In this document: positions 15,756-23,537 of the stretch, piece after piece | Layout of the letters: each line of letters starts with the position of its first letter | How positions within the stretch are numbered: position 1 is the stretch's first letter | Origin: an uncultured Christensenellaceae bacterium | GTDB taxonomy: Bacteria; Bacillota; Clostridia; Christensenellales; Borkfalkiaceae | Direction of reading: 5' to 3' | NCBI GenBank assembly: GCA_910586825.1 | Contig: CAJUJF010000002.1 | Coordinates: 72,429-136,428, forward strand | DNA length: 64,000 nucleotides | Made by a program: the position numbers and the translations under genes | The notes under the pieces: generated by a model | The model's database searches: none | Told to the model about the DNA's origin: nothing | Seen by the model: the letters and a program-made list of their open reading frames with translations, nothing else

Positions 15756-17261
15756 ATGAACGAACCGATTATCGAATTAAAAGACGTCAGCAAAAGCTAT
15801 GACGACAATCTTGTGATCGACCACGTAAATCTCACGATTAAAAAAGGTGAATTCGTCACCTTTCTCGGCCCTTCCGGTTGCGGCAAGACGACGACGTTGC
15901 GCATGATCGCAGGCTTCGACATGCCCACAAGCGGACAGATCCTGCTCAACGGCAAGGATATTTCCTATCTCGCCCCGAACAAGCGCCCCGTCAATACGGT
16001 CTTTCAGCGGTACGCGCTTTTTCCGCACCTGAATATTTTCGAAAACATTGCGTTCGGACTGAAATGTAAAAAAGTTCTGAATACATACCGCAACGACCAC
16101 GGTGAAGAATATACGAAGAGAGAAAAACTCACGAAAAAGGAAATTCGCGAAAAAGTCAGCCGCGCCCTGACGCTCGTCGACCTCGAAGGCTTTGAAAAGC
16201 GCTCCGTCTCCACCCTTTCGGGCGGACAGCAGCAACGCGTCGCAATCGCCCGTGCGATCGTGAATGAACCGGAAATTTTATTGCTGGACGAACCGCTCGG
16301 CGCGCTCGATTTAAAAATGCGCAAGGAAATGCAAATCGAGTTGAAAGCGATGCACAAACGGCTCGGCATCACGTTTATCTACGTCACGCACGATCAGGAG
16401 GAAGCGCTTACGATGTCCGACACGATCGTCGTCATGTCCGACGGCGTCGTTCAGCAGATCGGCACCCCTACCGACATTTACAACGAGCCCGCAAACACCT
16501 TCGTCGCAGACTTCATCGGCGAAAGCAACATATTTAACGGCACGGTCGTCGGCAAGCGCAAAGTCAAGTTCTGCGGAAAGACGTTCGACTGCGTGGACGA
16601 TTTCGAACTCAACGAACCCGTCGACGTCGTCGTGCGTCCGGAAGACATCGACATGTGCGCACCCGAACAAGGGATCCTGAAAGGCACCGTCATTTCCGTC
16701 GTGTTTAAGGGGATTCACTATGAAATCACCGTTAAAGTCGGAAAATACGAAGTCGTCATCAACAGCACGGAAAGCCGTAAAGAAGGCGAAGCGATCGGCA
16801 TGAACGTTTCGCCCGACGAAATCCATCTCATGAAGCCGAAATATACGACGAACGTATTCGAAGGCGTGATCACCAAGCGCAACACCGTGGAATTTGCCGA
16901 CGGCGAATTCGAATGCGACGTGACCGCCCTCTACCCCGGCAGCCATATCGACGAAGAGGATTATCTGATCACCGCAACGGGCGAACGGATCGATCTGACC
17001 GGCACGGAAGTCAAAATCGAAGTCGGGCTCGGGGATATCGAAATCAGCGACGACGCCGAAGCCGGCGGAACCACGGGTCATATCATTTCGATCATCTATA
17101 AAGGCGATCATTACCGCCTTATCGTGAGAACGGAAGAGAGCGAGGAAGATTTCGTATTCATGACGAACGACCTGTGGAACGAAAACGACTTCGTGTCCGT
17201 GATCATTCCGAAAGAAAAAATCAAGCTTTCGCTCAAAAATACGGAGGAAAAGAAAAGATGA
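15756..17261 (+). CDS. potA: spermidine/putrescine ABC transporter ATPase, duplicated C-terminal domain
   Basis: The cytoplasmic ATPase energises polyamine uptake with PotB and PotC. Motifs seen are Walker A GPSGCGKT (38-45), signature LSGGQQQ (154-160), Walker B LLLDEP (175-180) and the H-loop THDQEEAL (211-218). At 501 residues it is much longer than the usual ~370. Two features explain this: a charged insertion at about 104-131, and a second regulatory TOBE-like unit. VISVVFKGIHYEITV (312-326) is echoed by IISIIYKGDHYRLIV (443-457), so the C-terminal module looks tandemly duplicated (about 257-362 and 365-495). It overlaps potB by 4 nt. Confidence 0.95.
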   Translation: MNEPIIELKDVSKSYDDNLVIDHVNLTIKKGEFVTFLGPSGCGKTTTLRMIAGFDMPTSGQILLNGKDISYLAPNKRPVNTVFQRYALFPHLNIFENIAFGLKCKKVLNTYRNDHGEEYTKREKLTKKEIREKVSRALTLVDLEGFEKRSVSTLSGGQQQRVAIARAIVNEPEILLLDEPLGALDLKMRKEMQIELKAMHKRLGITFIYVTHDQEEALTMSDTIVVMSDGVVQQIGTPTDIYNEPANTFVADFIGESNIFNGTVVGKRKVKFCGKTFDCVDDFELNEPVDVVVRPEDIDMCAPEQGILKGTVISVVFKGIHYEITVKVGKYEVVINSTESRKEGEAIGMNVSPDEIHLMKPKYTTNVFEGVITKRNTVEFADGEFECDVTALYPGSHIDEEDYLITATGERIDLTGTEVKIEVGLGDIEISDDAEAGGTTGHIISIIYKGDHYRLIVRTEESEEDFVFMTNDLWNENDFVSVIIPKEKIKLSLKNTEEKKR

Positions 17262-18049
17262 AAGCGCCGCGTTTTTCCAGAAAGACGCTCTGCATCCCCT
17301 ACGCCGTCTTTCTGCTCTTTTTCGTGCTGGTTCCCATGGCGGTAATTTTCGTATACGCTTTTACCGATGCGGACATGCACTTTTCCTTTTGGAATTTTAT
17401 CAACTTCTTTTCCGACCCGACCAAAATTTTCACGGTGATCTATTCCGTCGTGATTGCGTTGGTAACGACCGTGATCACCCTTCTGATCGCCTACCCCACG
17501 GCTTATATTCTCGCGCGAAGTAAAATCAAAAAAAGAAACGTGTTGCTTCTTTTGTTCGTTACGCCGATGTGGATCAACTTCGTACTGCGCATCAACGCGA
17601 TCCGCGAACTTTTGAACTGGATCGGTCTCCTCGGAACCGCAAACTATTTCAATACCATATTCGGCATGGTATACGACTTCCTTCCGTTCATGATCCTGCC
17701 GCTTTATACGACGATCCAGAAAATCGACGAAAGTCTGTACGAAGCCAGCGCCGATCTCGGCGGAAATCGGCTGACGACTTTCTTCCGCGTCACAGTACCT
17801 CTTTCGATGCCCGGTATCGGGAGCGGGATCACGATGGTATTCCTCCCTTCCATGACGAACTACGTTGTATCCGACATGCTCGGAAACTCCAAAGTGACGA
17901 TCATCGGAAAATTCATCGAAACATATTTCGGGACCGATTGGCACATGGGTTCGATGATCGCCTTGATCCTGCTCATCGTCGTATTCTTCTCCGCATGGCT
18001 TTCCGGCGGATTCAAAGCGGATGAAACCGCAAGGGGGGCGAATTTATGA
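17258..18049 (+). CDS. potB: spermidine/putrescine ABC transporter permease PotB
   Basis: The 263-residue membrane permease starts at ATG 17258 inside the potA stop (ATGA), with ACGGAGG about 10 nt upstream; a longer in-frame extension into potA is rejected. About six membrane helices are visible. The EAA-loop that docks on PotA reads EASADLGGNRLTTFFRVTVPLS, split here as EASADLGGNR and FFRVTVPLSMPGIGSG. It forms the channel with PotC for substrate delivered by PotD. It overlaps potC by 4 nt. Confidence 0.95.
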   Translation: MKAPRFSRKTLCIPYAVFLLFFVLVPMAVIFVYAFTDADMHFSFWNFINFFSDPTKIFTVIYSVVIALVTTVITLLIAYPTAYILARSKIKKRNVLLLLFVTPMWINFVLRINAIRELLNWIGLLGTANYFNTIFGMVYDFLPFMILPLYTTIQKIDESLYEASADLGGNRLTTFFRVTVPLSMPGIGSGITMVFLPSMTNYVVSDMLGNSKVTIIGKFIETYFGTDWHMGSMIALILLIVVFFSAWLSGGFKADETARGANL

Positions 18050-18864
18050 ACCGTAAAAAAGATATCGCGATCAAGTGCCTGAAAGCCGCGTTTATCGGGC
18101 TGGTGTTGTTGCTCCTGTATGCCCCGATCGTCTTACTGGCGGCATACAGTTTTATCGGCACCGATCAAATCGGAACCTCCGGCGAATTTTCATTCGTCCA
18201 CTACCAGACCCTCTTTTCCGAACCCAAAATCCTCACGATGATCGGAAACACTCTCTTGCTCGCGCTGTTGGCGGCAACCCTTTCCACGATCCTCGGCACG
18301 GCGGGCGCGCTCGGAATTTATTACAGCAAAAAACGCACGAAAACGGTGATCAACGGCGTTTCTCAAATTCCCATTATCAATGCGGAAATCGTGACGGCGC
18401 TTGCTCTTGCGATCACGTTCGTCGCCGTCGGACTCGGCAAATCGTATTTTACGATGCTGATCGGTCACATGGTGATCTGCACCCCCTTCGTCGTGCTTTC
18501 CGTCATGCCCAAACTCAAACAAATGGACAACAGCCTGTACGAGGCCGCGCTCGATCTTGGCGCAAGTCCCGCGAAAGCGCTTCTGAAAATCGTTCTGCCG
18601 CAGATCATTCCCGGCGTAATTTCCGGATTCATGCTTGCGATCACCCTTTCGCTCGACGACTATATCGTGACCTTTTACACCCGTCCGAGCGGCTTCGATA
18701 CGATTTCGACTTACGTGTTTAACGCCACGATGAAGGGCAACGCCCATACCGCGGAAGTCCTCTCTTCGTTCTGGGCGCTGACGACGATCATCTTTGTTTT
18801 GATTCTTGCGACCGTCCTTGCCGCAAACCTCACGGGCAGAAGAAAGAAGGAGGCGAAAAAGTGA
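18046..18864 (+). CDS. potC: spermidine/putrescine ABC transporter permease PotC
   Basis: This 272-residue partner permease of PotB has six predicted helices. Its EAA-loop reads EAALDLGASPAKALLKIVLP, followed by the PotC-like FMLAITLSLDDYIVTFYTRP segment. It overlaps potB by 4 nt at its start and potD by 4 nt at its end, so all four pot genes are coupled. The alternative YdcV-type name would describe the same role. Confidence 0.95.
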   Translation: MNRKKDIAIKCLKAAFIGLVLLLLYAPIVLLAAYSFIGTDQIGTSGEFSFVHYQTLFSEPKILTMIGNTLLLALLAATLSTILGTAGALGIYYSKKRTKTVINGVSQIPIINAEIVTALALAITFVAVGLGKSYFTMLIGHMVICTPFVVLSVMPKLKQMDNSLYEAALDLGASPAKALLKIVLPQIIPGVISGFMLAITLSLDDYIVTFYTRPSGFDTISTYVFNATMKGNAHTAEVLSSFWALTTIIFVLILATVLAANLTGRRKKEAKK

Positions 18865-20489
18865 AAAAACGCATTGGTTCCATCGCGCTTTCCGCGCTGC
18901 TTCTGTTCCCGATGCTCGGCATGCTCAGCGGCTGCGGCGGCGAAAAAACGGTTACTCTTCGCGTATACAACTGGGAAGAATATATCGACGAAGGCGGCAA
19001 AGGATCTTTCGTGTACGACGAACTGCATGAAGAAGACGAGACCACGCACAAAGTAACGGAAATCGAGTCGGATATCGTGAACGCGGACTATATGGAGCGT
19101 TACGAACGGGAGACGGGCCGCGCGTTCAACAAAAACGGCTACGATTTGATCGACGATTTCGAACACTGGTACAAAACGCAATACGGCGTGAACGTCCGCG
19201 TGGAATACTCCACCTTCGGCACCAACGAGGACATGTACAACCAGCTCAAACTCGGCAACAAATACGATCTTGCCTGCCCTTCGGAATATATGATCATGAA
19301 GCTCGCTTCCGAAGGCATGCTCGACCCCCTCGACGAATCGTTCTTCGACGAGACGGATGAAAACAATCACTATATCCGCAACGTATCCCGTTTCATACAG
19401 GATAAATTCGAAGCGGGCGAACTCGAAGTCTCCGATTCCGATACGGGTAAAAAGCATTGGAGCGATTATGCCGCAGGCTATATGTGGGGAACGACGGGTC
19501 TGGTATACAATCCCGAAACGGTTGACGAAAGCGATTTGGAACAGGGTTGGAACATCATGCGCTATCCCAAGTACAAAGGGAAAGTCACGACGAAAGACAA
19601 CGTACGCGACTCCTATTTCGTCGCCCTCGCGATCCGTTACCGCACAGAACTCCTCGCCCTCGATCCCGCCGACGAAAACTATAACGCCATGGTCACCGAA
19701 ATCATGAACCGCCGCGACGCGGAGACGGTTGCCGAGGTGGAAAAAATCCTGATGGATATCAAACGGAATATCTTCGGATTTGAAACGGACACGGGAAAAT
19801 CGGATATGGTAAAAGGCACGATCTCGCTCAACTTTGCTTGGAGCGGAGACGCCGTCTACGCGATGGACGAAGCGGAAGACCAGGGAGTTTCTCTCAACTA
19901 TTACATGCCCGAAGAAAGCGCCAATCTGTTTTTCGACGGTTGGGTGATCCCCAAAGACGGCGGGCGGTCCGATGAAACGCGGCATGCGGCGCATGCGTTT
20001 ATCAATTACCTGTCGATGCCGCGCAATGCTGTGCGCAATTCCTATTACATCGGTTACACTTCCGTGATCGGCGGCGAGGAGATGTTCGAATACACGGACA
20101 ACCTGTACGGCGCGGAAGACGACGATGAAACCGCGGTAGATTACGATCTCTCCTATTTCTTCGGCAACGATCGCGAATACGTGATTTCCGCGCCCGAAGA
20201 ACAACTCAAACGGCAATTATACGCCCAATTCCCTCCGCAACAGGATACCCTTCGCTGCGCGGTAATGGACTATTACGGGAAAGAAGCGGACGATCTGATC
20301 AACGAACTCTGGACGCGCGTAAAAGGCGAAGCACTCGACGCGTGGGCGATCATCGTCCTGTGTACGGCGGCGGCAACGGCGATCGGCAGTTTTTTGATCA
20401 TGAAATTCGGTTCGAAAATCGATTGGTTCCGCCGCAAGCCGAAAACGGGATACCGGCTCGTAAAACAGGAACCGATAAAACCGCAATAA
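18861..20489 (+). CDS. potD: polyamine-binding lipoprotein PotD, enlarged, with C-terminal membrane helix
   Basis: This extracytoplasmic substrate-binding protein has a lipoprotein signal with lipobox LSGC and lipidated Cys25. The start overlaps potC by 4 nt. PotD motifs are LRVYNWEEYID, YSTFGTNEDMYNQLK, YDLACPSEYMIMKL and WGTTGLVYNPE. At 542 residues it is about 190 longer than usual. An insertion of roughly 70 residues separates YNWEEYID from VRVEYSTFG, and the C terminus adds a hydrophobic helix (about 494-515) with a basic cytoplasmic tail. The protein would thus be anchored twice. The gene ends at the 20510-20537 terminator. Confidence 0.92.
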   Translation: MKKRIGSIALSALLLFPMLGMLSGCGGEKTVTLRVYNWEEYIDEGGKGSFVYDELHEEDETTHKVTEIESDIVNADYMERYERETGRAFNKNGYDLIDDFEHWYKTQYGVNVRVEYSTFGTNEDMYNQLKLGNKYDLACPSEYMIMKLASEGMLDPLDESFFDETDENNHYIRNVSRFIQDKFEAGELEVSDSDTGKKHWSDYAAGYMWGTTGLVYNPETVDESDLEQGWNIMRYPKYKGKVTTKDNVRDSYFVALAIRYRTELLALDPADENYNAMVTEIMNRRDAETVAEVEKILMDIKRNIFGFETDTGKSDMVKGTISLNFAWSGDAVYAMDEAEDQGVSLNYYMPEESANLFFDGWVIPKDGGRSDETRHAAHAFINYLSMPRNAVRNSYYIGYTSVIGGEEMFEYTDNLYGAEDDDETAVDYDLSYFFGNDREYVISAPEEQLKRQLYAQFPPQQDTLRCAVMDYYGKEADDLINELWTRVKGEALDAWAIIVLCTAAATAIGSFLIMKFGSKIDWFRRKPKTGYRLVKQEPIKPQ

Positions 20490-20509
20490 CGTGTTAAATT
20501 GCATACGAT

Positions 20510-20537
20510 AAAGCCCCGCCTTAAAAGGCGGGGCTTT
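20510..20537. terminator. bidirectional terminator between potD and ABC permease
   Basis: AAAGCCCCGCCTT (20510-20522) and AAGGCGGGGCTTT (20525-20537) form a 13-bp perfect stem between convergent genes. Confidence 0.9.
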
Positions 20538-20548
20538 GAAATTTACGG

Positions 20549-21310
20549 TCATACGATCAGATTGAGTTTTCTCGACACAAGATAACGGATCAGAAAGAAA
20601 CTGCTCACGTCGATTCCGGCATAGACGATAATCTGAATCCACATCGCAAAATGAACGTTTACTCTTGCCGCAGCCTCCAAGATCGGTTCGAGACACAAGC
20701 TTTGCAGGAGCGCAAACACCACGATAAAGGCAACTCCGATTCCGAACGTCACGCCGAGTCGATGACTCGTCGCGAGCTGTCCGATCGATTCGACCAAAAA
20801 CGCCAGCAACAACGTCATCGGAACCGCAACGATGATTTGCAGAATCAATTCTACAATCAACAGGGGATCGGACGCCAAATACGAACCGAACATATTCAAC
20901 ATGTCGCGAAACATTTCTTCCACACTATCCCAAGTTTCTCCGTAAAAGCCGCTGAAAATGATGAAGTAGGAAAGATATGCCACTGCAACGCCGACGAACA
21001 TCGCGATGATTGCGGAAAGCAGTTTCGAAATTAAGAGCTTTGACGTGGAAACGGGCAACGAAAACGTCATGTACCCTTCCCCTTTAAAGAGCGACCGCCA
21101 AAAACGAACGATACTCGTAATGAACGCCGTAAGCATAAGTGTCGCCGCTGACATAATCGCAAGAGAACAGAAGATAACCCCTGCGATGCTTCTCGCATTT
21201 ACCGCCATAAAAATTCTCGAAATGCAGGCAAGACCGAGCGTAACGACCGCGATATACAACAGGGCGCGGAAAATAGCCTGCAACTCATATTTCATAATTT
21301 TGCCTACCAT
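20549..21310 (-). CDS. ABC-2 type transporter permease
   Basis: The 253-residue protein has six clear hydrophobic segments and the KGEGYMTFSLPVSTSKLLISK loop typical of ABC-2 permeases in bacteriocin- or drug-efflux-like exporters (RSLFKGEGYMTFSLPVST). It follows its ATPase gene with a 7-nt overlap and makes a two-component exporter with it. The substrate cannot be deduced. It is convergent with potD across a shared terminator. Confidence 0.85.
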   Translation of the reverse strand: MVGKIMKYELQAIFRALLYIAVVTLGLACISRIFMAVNARSIAGVIFCSLAIMSAATLMLTAFITSIVRFWRSLFKGEGYMTFSLPVSTSKLLISKLLSAIIAMFVGVAVAYLSYFIIFSGFYGETWDSVEEMFRDMLNMFGSYLASDPLLIVELILQIIVAVPMTLLLAFLVESIGQLATSHRLGVTFGIGVAFIVVFALLQSLCLEPILEAAARVNVHFAMWIQIIVYAGIDVSSFFLIRYLVSRKLNLIV

Positions 21311-22134
21311 TTGAACACCTCCCTGAACAGTTCGTCAAGCGTCTTACCCGTTTTCAGCCGCACCTCGTTCGCGCGCGCATTGAGCGCGATCTGTCCCGTT
21401 TTTAAAAAGATCGCATGGGTCAGAACGGGTTCGATATCCGCAATTAAGTGGGTGCACAGGAAAATCGTCGCGTTTTCCGGTTTGTTCGCCATGATCGTTT
21501 CAAGAATAAAATCGCGCGCCGCAGGATCGACGCCCGCAATCGGCTCGTCGAGAATATAAAGTTGCGCGTCCCGCGCCATCGTTAAAATCAGCCCGAGTTT
21601 TTCCTTATTTCCCTTCGAAAGCGCTTTGATCTTTTGTTTCAGCCCGATGCCGAGCCGTTGCAACATTGCCTCCGCCTTTTCTCTCCGAAAATCGGCAAAG
21701 AAGTCGGCATAGTAAGTAACTTGCTGTTCCACCCGCATCCAATCGCAAAGATAATTTGCATCGGGCAGATATGCGGTGATCGCGCGCGTCGCCGGTCCCG
21801 GACGCTTTTCCCCGATCAGGATTTCGCCCGTCGTCGGCTGCAACATTCCCATCGCAAGCTTGATCAGCGTCGTTTTGCCGCTGCCGTTCGGTCCGAGCAA
21901 GCCGACGATGCCGCCCGCGGGAACTTTGAACGACACGTTGTAGAGCGCGGTAAAATTACCGTAAGTCTTTCCGAGATTCCGACACTCGACAATATACCGC
22001 TCGCCTTCCGGCGCGGCGAACTTGCCAAGCTCCTGCCGAAGCGCTTCCGCATTCGTATCCCCGCCCGACGCCGCCGCGGGCGCCGGTTCGGCGGAAACGG
22101 GAACTTCAACGGTTTTCTCCATTTCTTCTTCCAT
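21304..22134 (-). CDS. ABC transporter ATP-binding protein
   Basis: The 276-residue ATPase of the two-gene exporter has Walker A GPNGSGKTT, a signature region reading LSKGNKEKLGL in place of LSGGQ, Walker B LYILDEPIAGVDPAAR and the H-loop CTHLIADIEP. The altered signature (SKGN) is typical of the GntR-linked YtrB/CcmA-like exporter subgroup. A 40-residue Ala/Glu-rich leader precedes the ATPase core (RYIVECRNLGKTYG). GGGGAG is placed 5 nt before ATG 22134. No regulator gene is directly attached, but the upstream ribbon-helix-helix gene may regulate it. Confidence 0.9.
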   Translation of the reverse strand: MEEEMEKTVEVPVSAEPAPAAASGGDTNAEALRQELGKFAAPEGERYIVECRNLGKTYGNFTALYNVSFKVPAGGIVGLLGPNGSGKTTLIKLAMGMLQPTTGEILIGEKRPGPATRAITAYLPDANYLCDWMRVEQQVTYYADFFADFRREKAEAMLQRLGIGLKQKIKALSKGNKEKLGLILTMARDAQLYILDEPIAGVDPAARDFILETIMANKPENATIFLCTHLIADIEPVLTHAIFLKTGQIALNARANEVRLKTGKTLDELFREVFKW

Positions 22135-22162
22135 AAACTCTCCCCAAAAAAATTTAGCCGAA

Positions 22163-22194
22163 ACCGACGAGGCTTTTCAGCAAAGTCCGTCGGT
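22163..22194 (-). other. leader hairpin upstream of the ABC ATPase
   Basis: ACCGACG and CGTCGGT arms (7 bp) enclose an 18-nt loop in the ~70-nt leader between the promoter and the ATPase start. No T run follows, so it is not a terminator. Its function is unknown. Confidence 0.4.
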
Positions 22195-22208
22195 TCTCGA
22201 ACAACTCG

Positions 22209-22237
22209 ATTATATCATATTTTTCCTGATATGTAAA
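22209..22237 (-). promoter_or_regulatory. promoter of the ABC exporter with TGATAT half-sites
   Basis: On the minus strand TTTACA (22232-22237) and TATAAT (22209-22214) are separated by 17 nt. ATATCA and TGATAT half-sites (22212-22217 and 22227-22232) lie in the spacer, resembling the SPFH operator at 23429-23447. Confidence 0.72.
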
Positions 22238-22246
22238 TACCCTGAA

Positions 22247-22423
22247 CTATTTTTTGTGCTTCCTTTTATTTACGCAGTCGGTGAGAAGATATTCGATCTG
22301 ACCGTTCAAGGAACGAAAGTCCTCCTCCGCCCAACGCGACAGCTCTTGAAATAGCGTTGCGGAAAGCCGTAGCGGCACTTGTTTTTTGATCTTGTTTTCC
22401 CGTGATTCTTTCTCGCGATCCAC
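22247..22423 (-). CDS. 58-residue Arc-type ribbon-helix-helix protein
   Basis: This short reading frame uses GTG 22423 with GGGAGG 5 nt upstream and ends at TAG 22247. The product begins MDREKESRENKIKKQVPLRL and continues SATLFQELSRWAEEDF, RSLNGQIEYLLTDCVNKR. The basic strand QVPLRLS followed by two helices (about 23-34 and 39-51), with the Arc-family RSLNGQIEYLL helix, is diagnostic of a ribbon-helix-helix DNA-binding dimer. It lies 33 nt after the SPFH gene on the same strand. The palindrome overlapping the SPFH promoter is its probable operator. Confidence 0.85.
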   Translation of the reverse strand: MDREKESRENKIKKQVPLRLSATLFQELSRWAEEDFRSLNGQIEYLLTDCVNKRKHKK

Positions 22424-22456
22424 ACAGCCCTCCCGCTTAGGTTATTTTCGAAAAGA

Positions 22457-23413
22457 TCAATAAATGCTTCCGCTGTTCACAACGGGCTGCGCGTCGCGAT
22501 TGCCGCAGAGCACGACCAAAAGATTGGAAACCATCTGCGCTTTGCGTTCGTCGTCAAGCTCGACGATTTTTTCTTCGGAAAGGCGATTCAACGCCATCTG
22601 CACCATCGAAACCGCGCCTTCCACGATTTTCTGGCGCGCCGCAATGATCGCCGAAGCCTGCTGACGCTGCAACATCGCCGCCGCGATTTCGGGCGAATAG
22701 GCAAGGTGCGAAATCCGCGCTTCCAGAATATCGATACCCGCCATGGCGACGCGCGTCTGCAATTCCTTGCGGAGCACGTCGGCTATCTCCTGTGCGGAAC
22801 CGCGAAGGGATTTTTCGTCGCCGTTCGAAGAGACGTCGTAAGGGTATTGGCGCGCAACCTGACGGATCGCCGCATCGCACTGCGTGGAAATATACGCGCT
22901 GTAATTTTCCACGTTGAAAACGGCGCTTGCGGTATTGCAAATCCGCCAAATGACGACGACGGAAATTTCGATCGGATTCCCCTCTTCGTCGTTTACTTTC
23001 TGTTTATCGTTATTCAGGGTCATCGCTTTCAAAGAGAGCTTTTTGCCGGAACCCATGCTGAAACGCGCAGGATTTACGGAGACGCAAAAAGGATTCACCC
23101 AATAAAATCCGTCCCGCTTCAAGGTGCCGTAATACTTTCCGAACAGCGTGAACACATACGCTTCGTTGGGCTGTAAAAGCTTAAATCCCATGATAAAAAT
23201 AATCCCCGTCAAAAACAGCAAAAGCGTTACGACCACAAACACCGGCTGGATCGCTTCCGGAATCCCGTCCGTTTCCGTGAACACGAGCGCGCAAACGAGG
23301 CAGACGATTCCCAGCACAAACAGCAGAATCACGACCGCAAGCATCGCCCAACCGCTCTTTTCCCGCGCGGTTTTTTCCTGAATATAATTCAGCTCGTTCT
23401 TTGTTTCTTCCAT
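22457..23413 (-). CDS. SPFH/Band 7 membrane protein
   Basis: The 318-residue protein has two N-terminal hydrophobic segments (about 21-45 and 57-77) and then an SPFH domain (LLQPNEAYVFTLFGKYYGTLKRDG, split as LQPNEAYVFTLFGKY and GTLKRDGFYWVNPF). A helical stretch with RQQASAIIAARQKIVEGAVS follows, the usual QQA-ASA coiled region of this family. Such proteins form membrane microdomain scaffolds; the exact cargo here is unknown. GGAGG precedes the ATG. It is co-transcribed with the downstream ribbon-helix-helix gene, a pairing that suggests the operon controls itself. Confidence 0.9.
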   Translation of the reverse strand: MEETKNELNYIQEKTAREKSGWAMLAVVILLFVLGIVCLVCALVFTETDGIPEAIQPVFVVVTLLLFLTGIIFIMGFKLLQPNEAYVFTLFGKYYGTLKRDGFYWVNPFCVSVNPARFSMGSGKKLSLKAMTLNNDKQKVNDEEGNPIEISVVVIWRICNTASAVFNVENYSAYISTQCDAAIRQVARQYPYDVSSNGDEKSLRGSAQEIADVLRKELQTRVAMAGIDILEARISHLAYSPEIAAAMLQRQQASAIIAARQKIVEGAVSMVQMALNRLSEEKIVELDDERKAQMVSNLLVVLCGNRDAQPVVNSGSIY

Positions 23414-23428
23414 AACAACCTCCGTTTA

Positions 23429-23447
23429 TGATATCGTTTTGATATCA
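23429..23447. promoter_or_regulatory. palindromic operator TGATATC-N5-GATATCA
   Basis: A perfect 7-bp inverted repeat with a 5-bp spacer lies immediately downstream of the -10 element of the SPFH promoter, across the expected transcription start. A dimeric ribbon-helix-helix repressor is encoded in the same operon. Confidence 0.72.
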
Positions 23448-23449
23448 CT

Positions 23450-23478
23450 ATGATAACACACAATTCTATCCCTGTCAA
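23450..23478 (-). promoter_or_regulatory. promoter of the SPFH-RHH operon
   Basis: On the minus strand TTGACA (23473-23478) and TATCAT (23450-23455) are separated by 17 nt. Confidence 0.82.
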
Positions 23479-23496
23479 GATTTTCCAAAAATTTTC

Positions 23497-23524
23497 CAAA
23501 AAAAATTCCCCCTTACGGGGAATT
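23497..23524 (-). terminator. terminator after the methionine gamma-lyase-like gene
   Basis: In the minus-strand sense AATTCCCC pairs with GGGGAATT (23504-23511 and 23517-23524) and is followed by a run of about nine T. It closes the sir2-miaB-mutS-mutL-miaA operon. Confidence 0.85.
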
Positions 23525-23537
23525 CACGGAGCTAAGC

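Noticed and set aside
18711..20216. 501-codon antisense frame opposite potD
   Set aside because: It is an antisense shadow of a clearly conserved gene, with low-complexity composition and no start signals.
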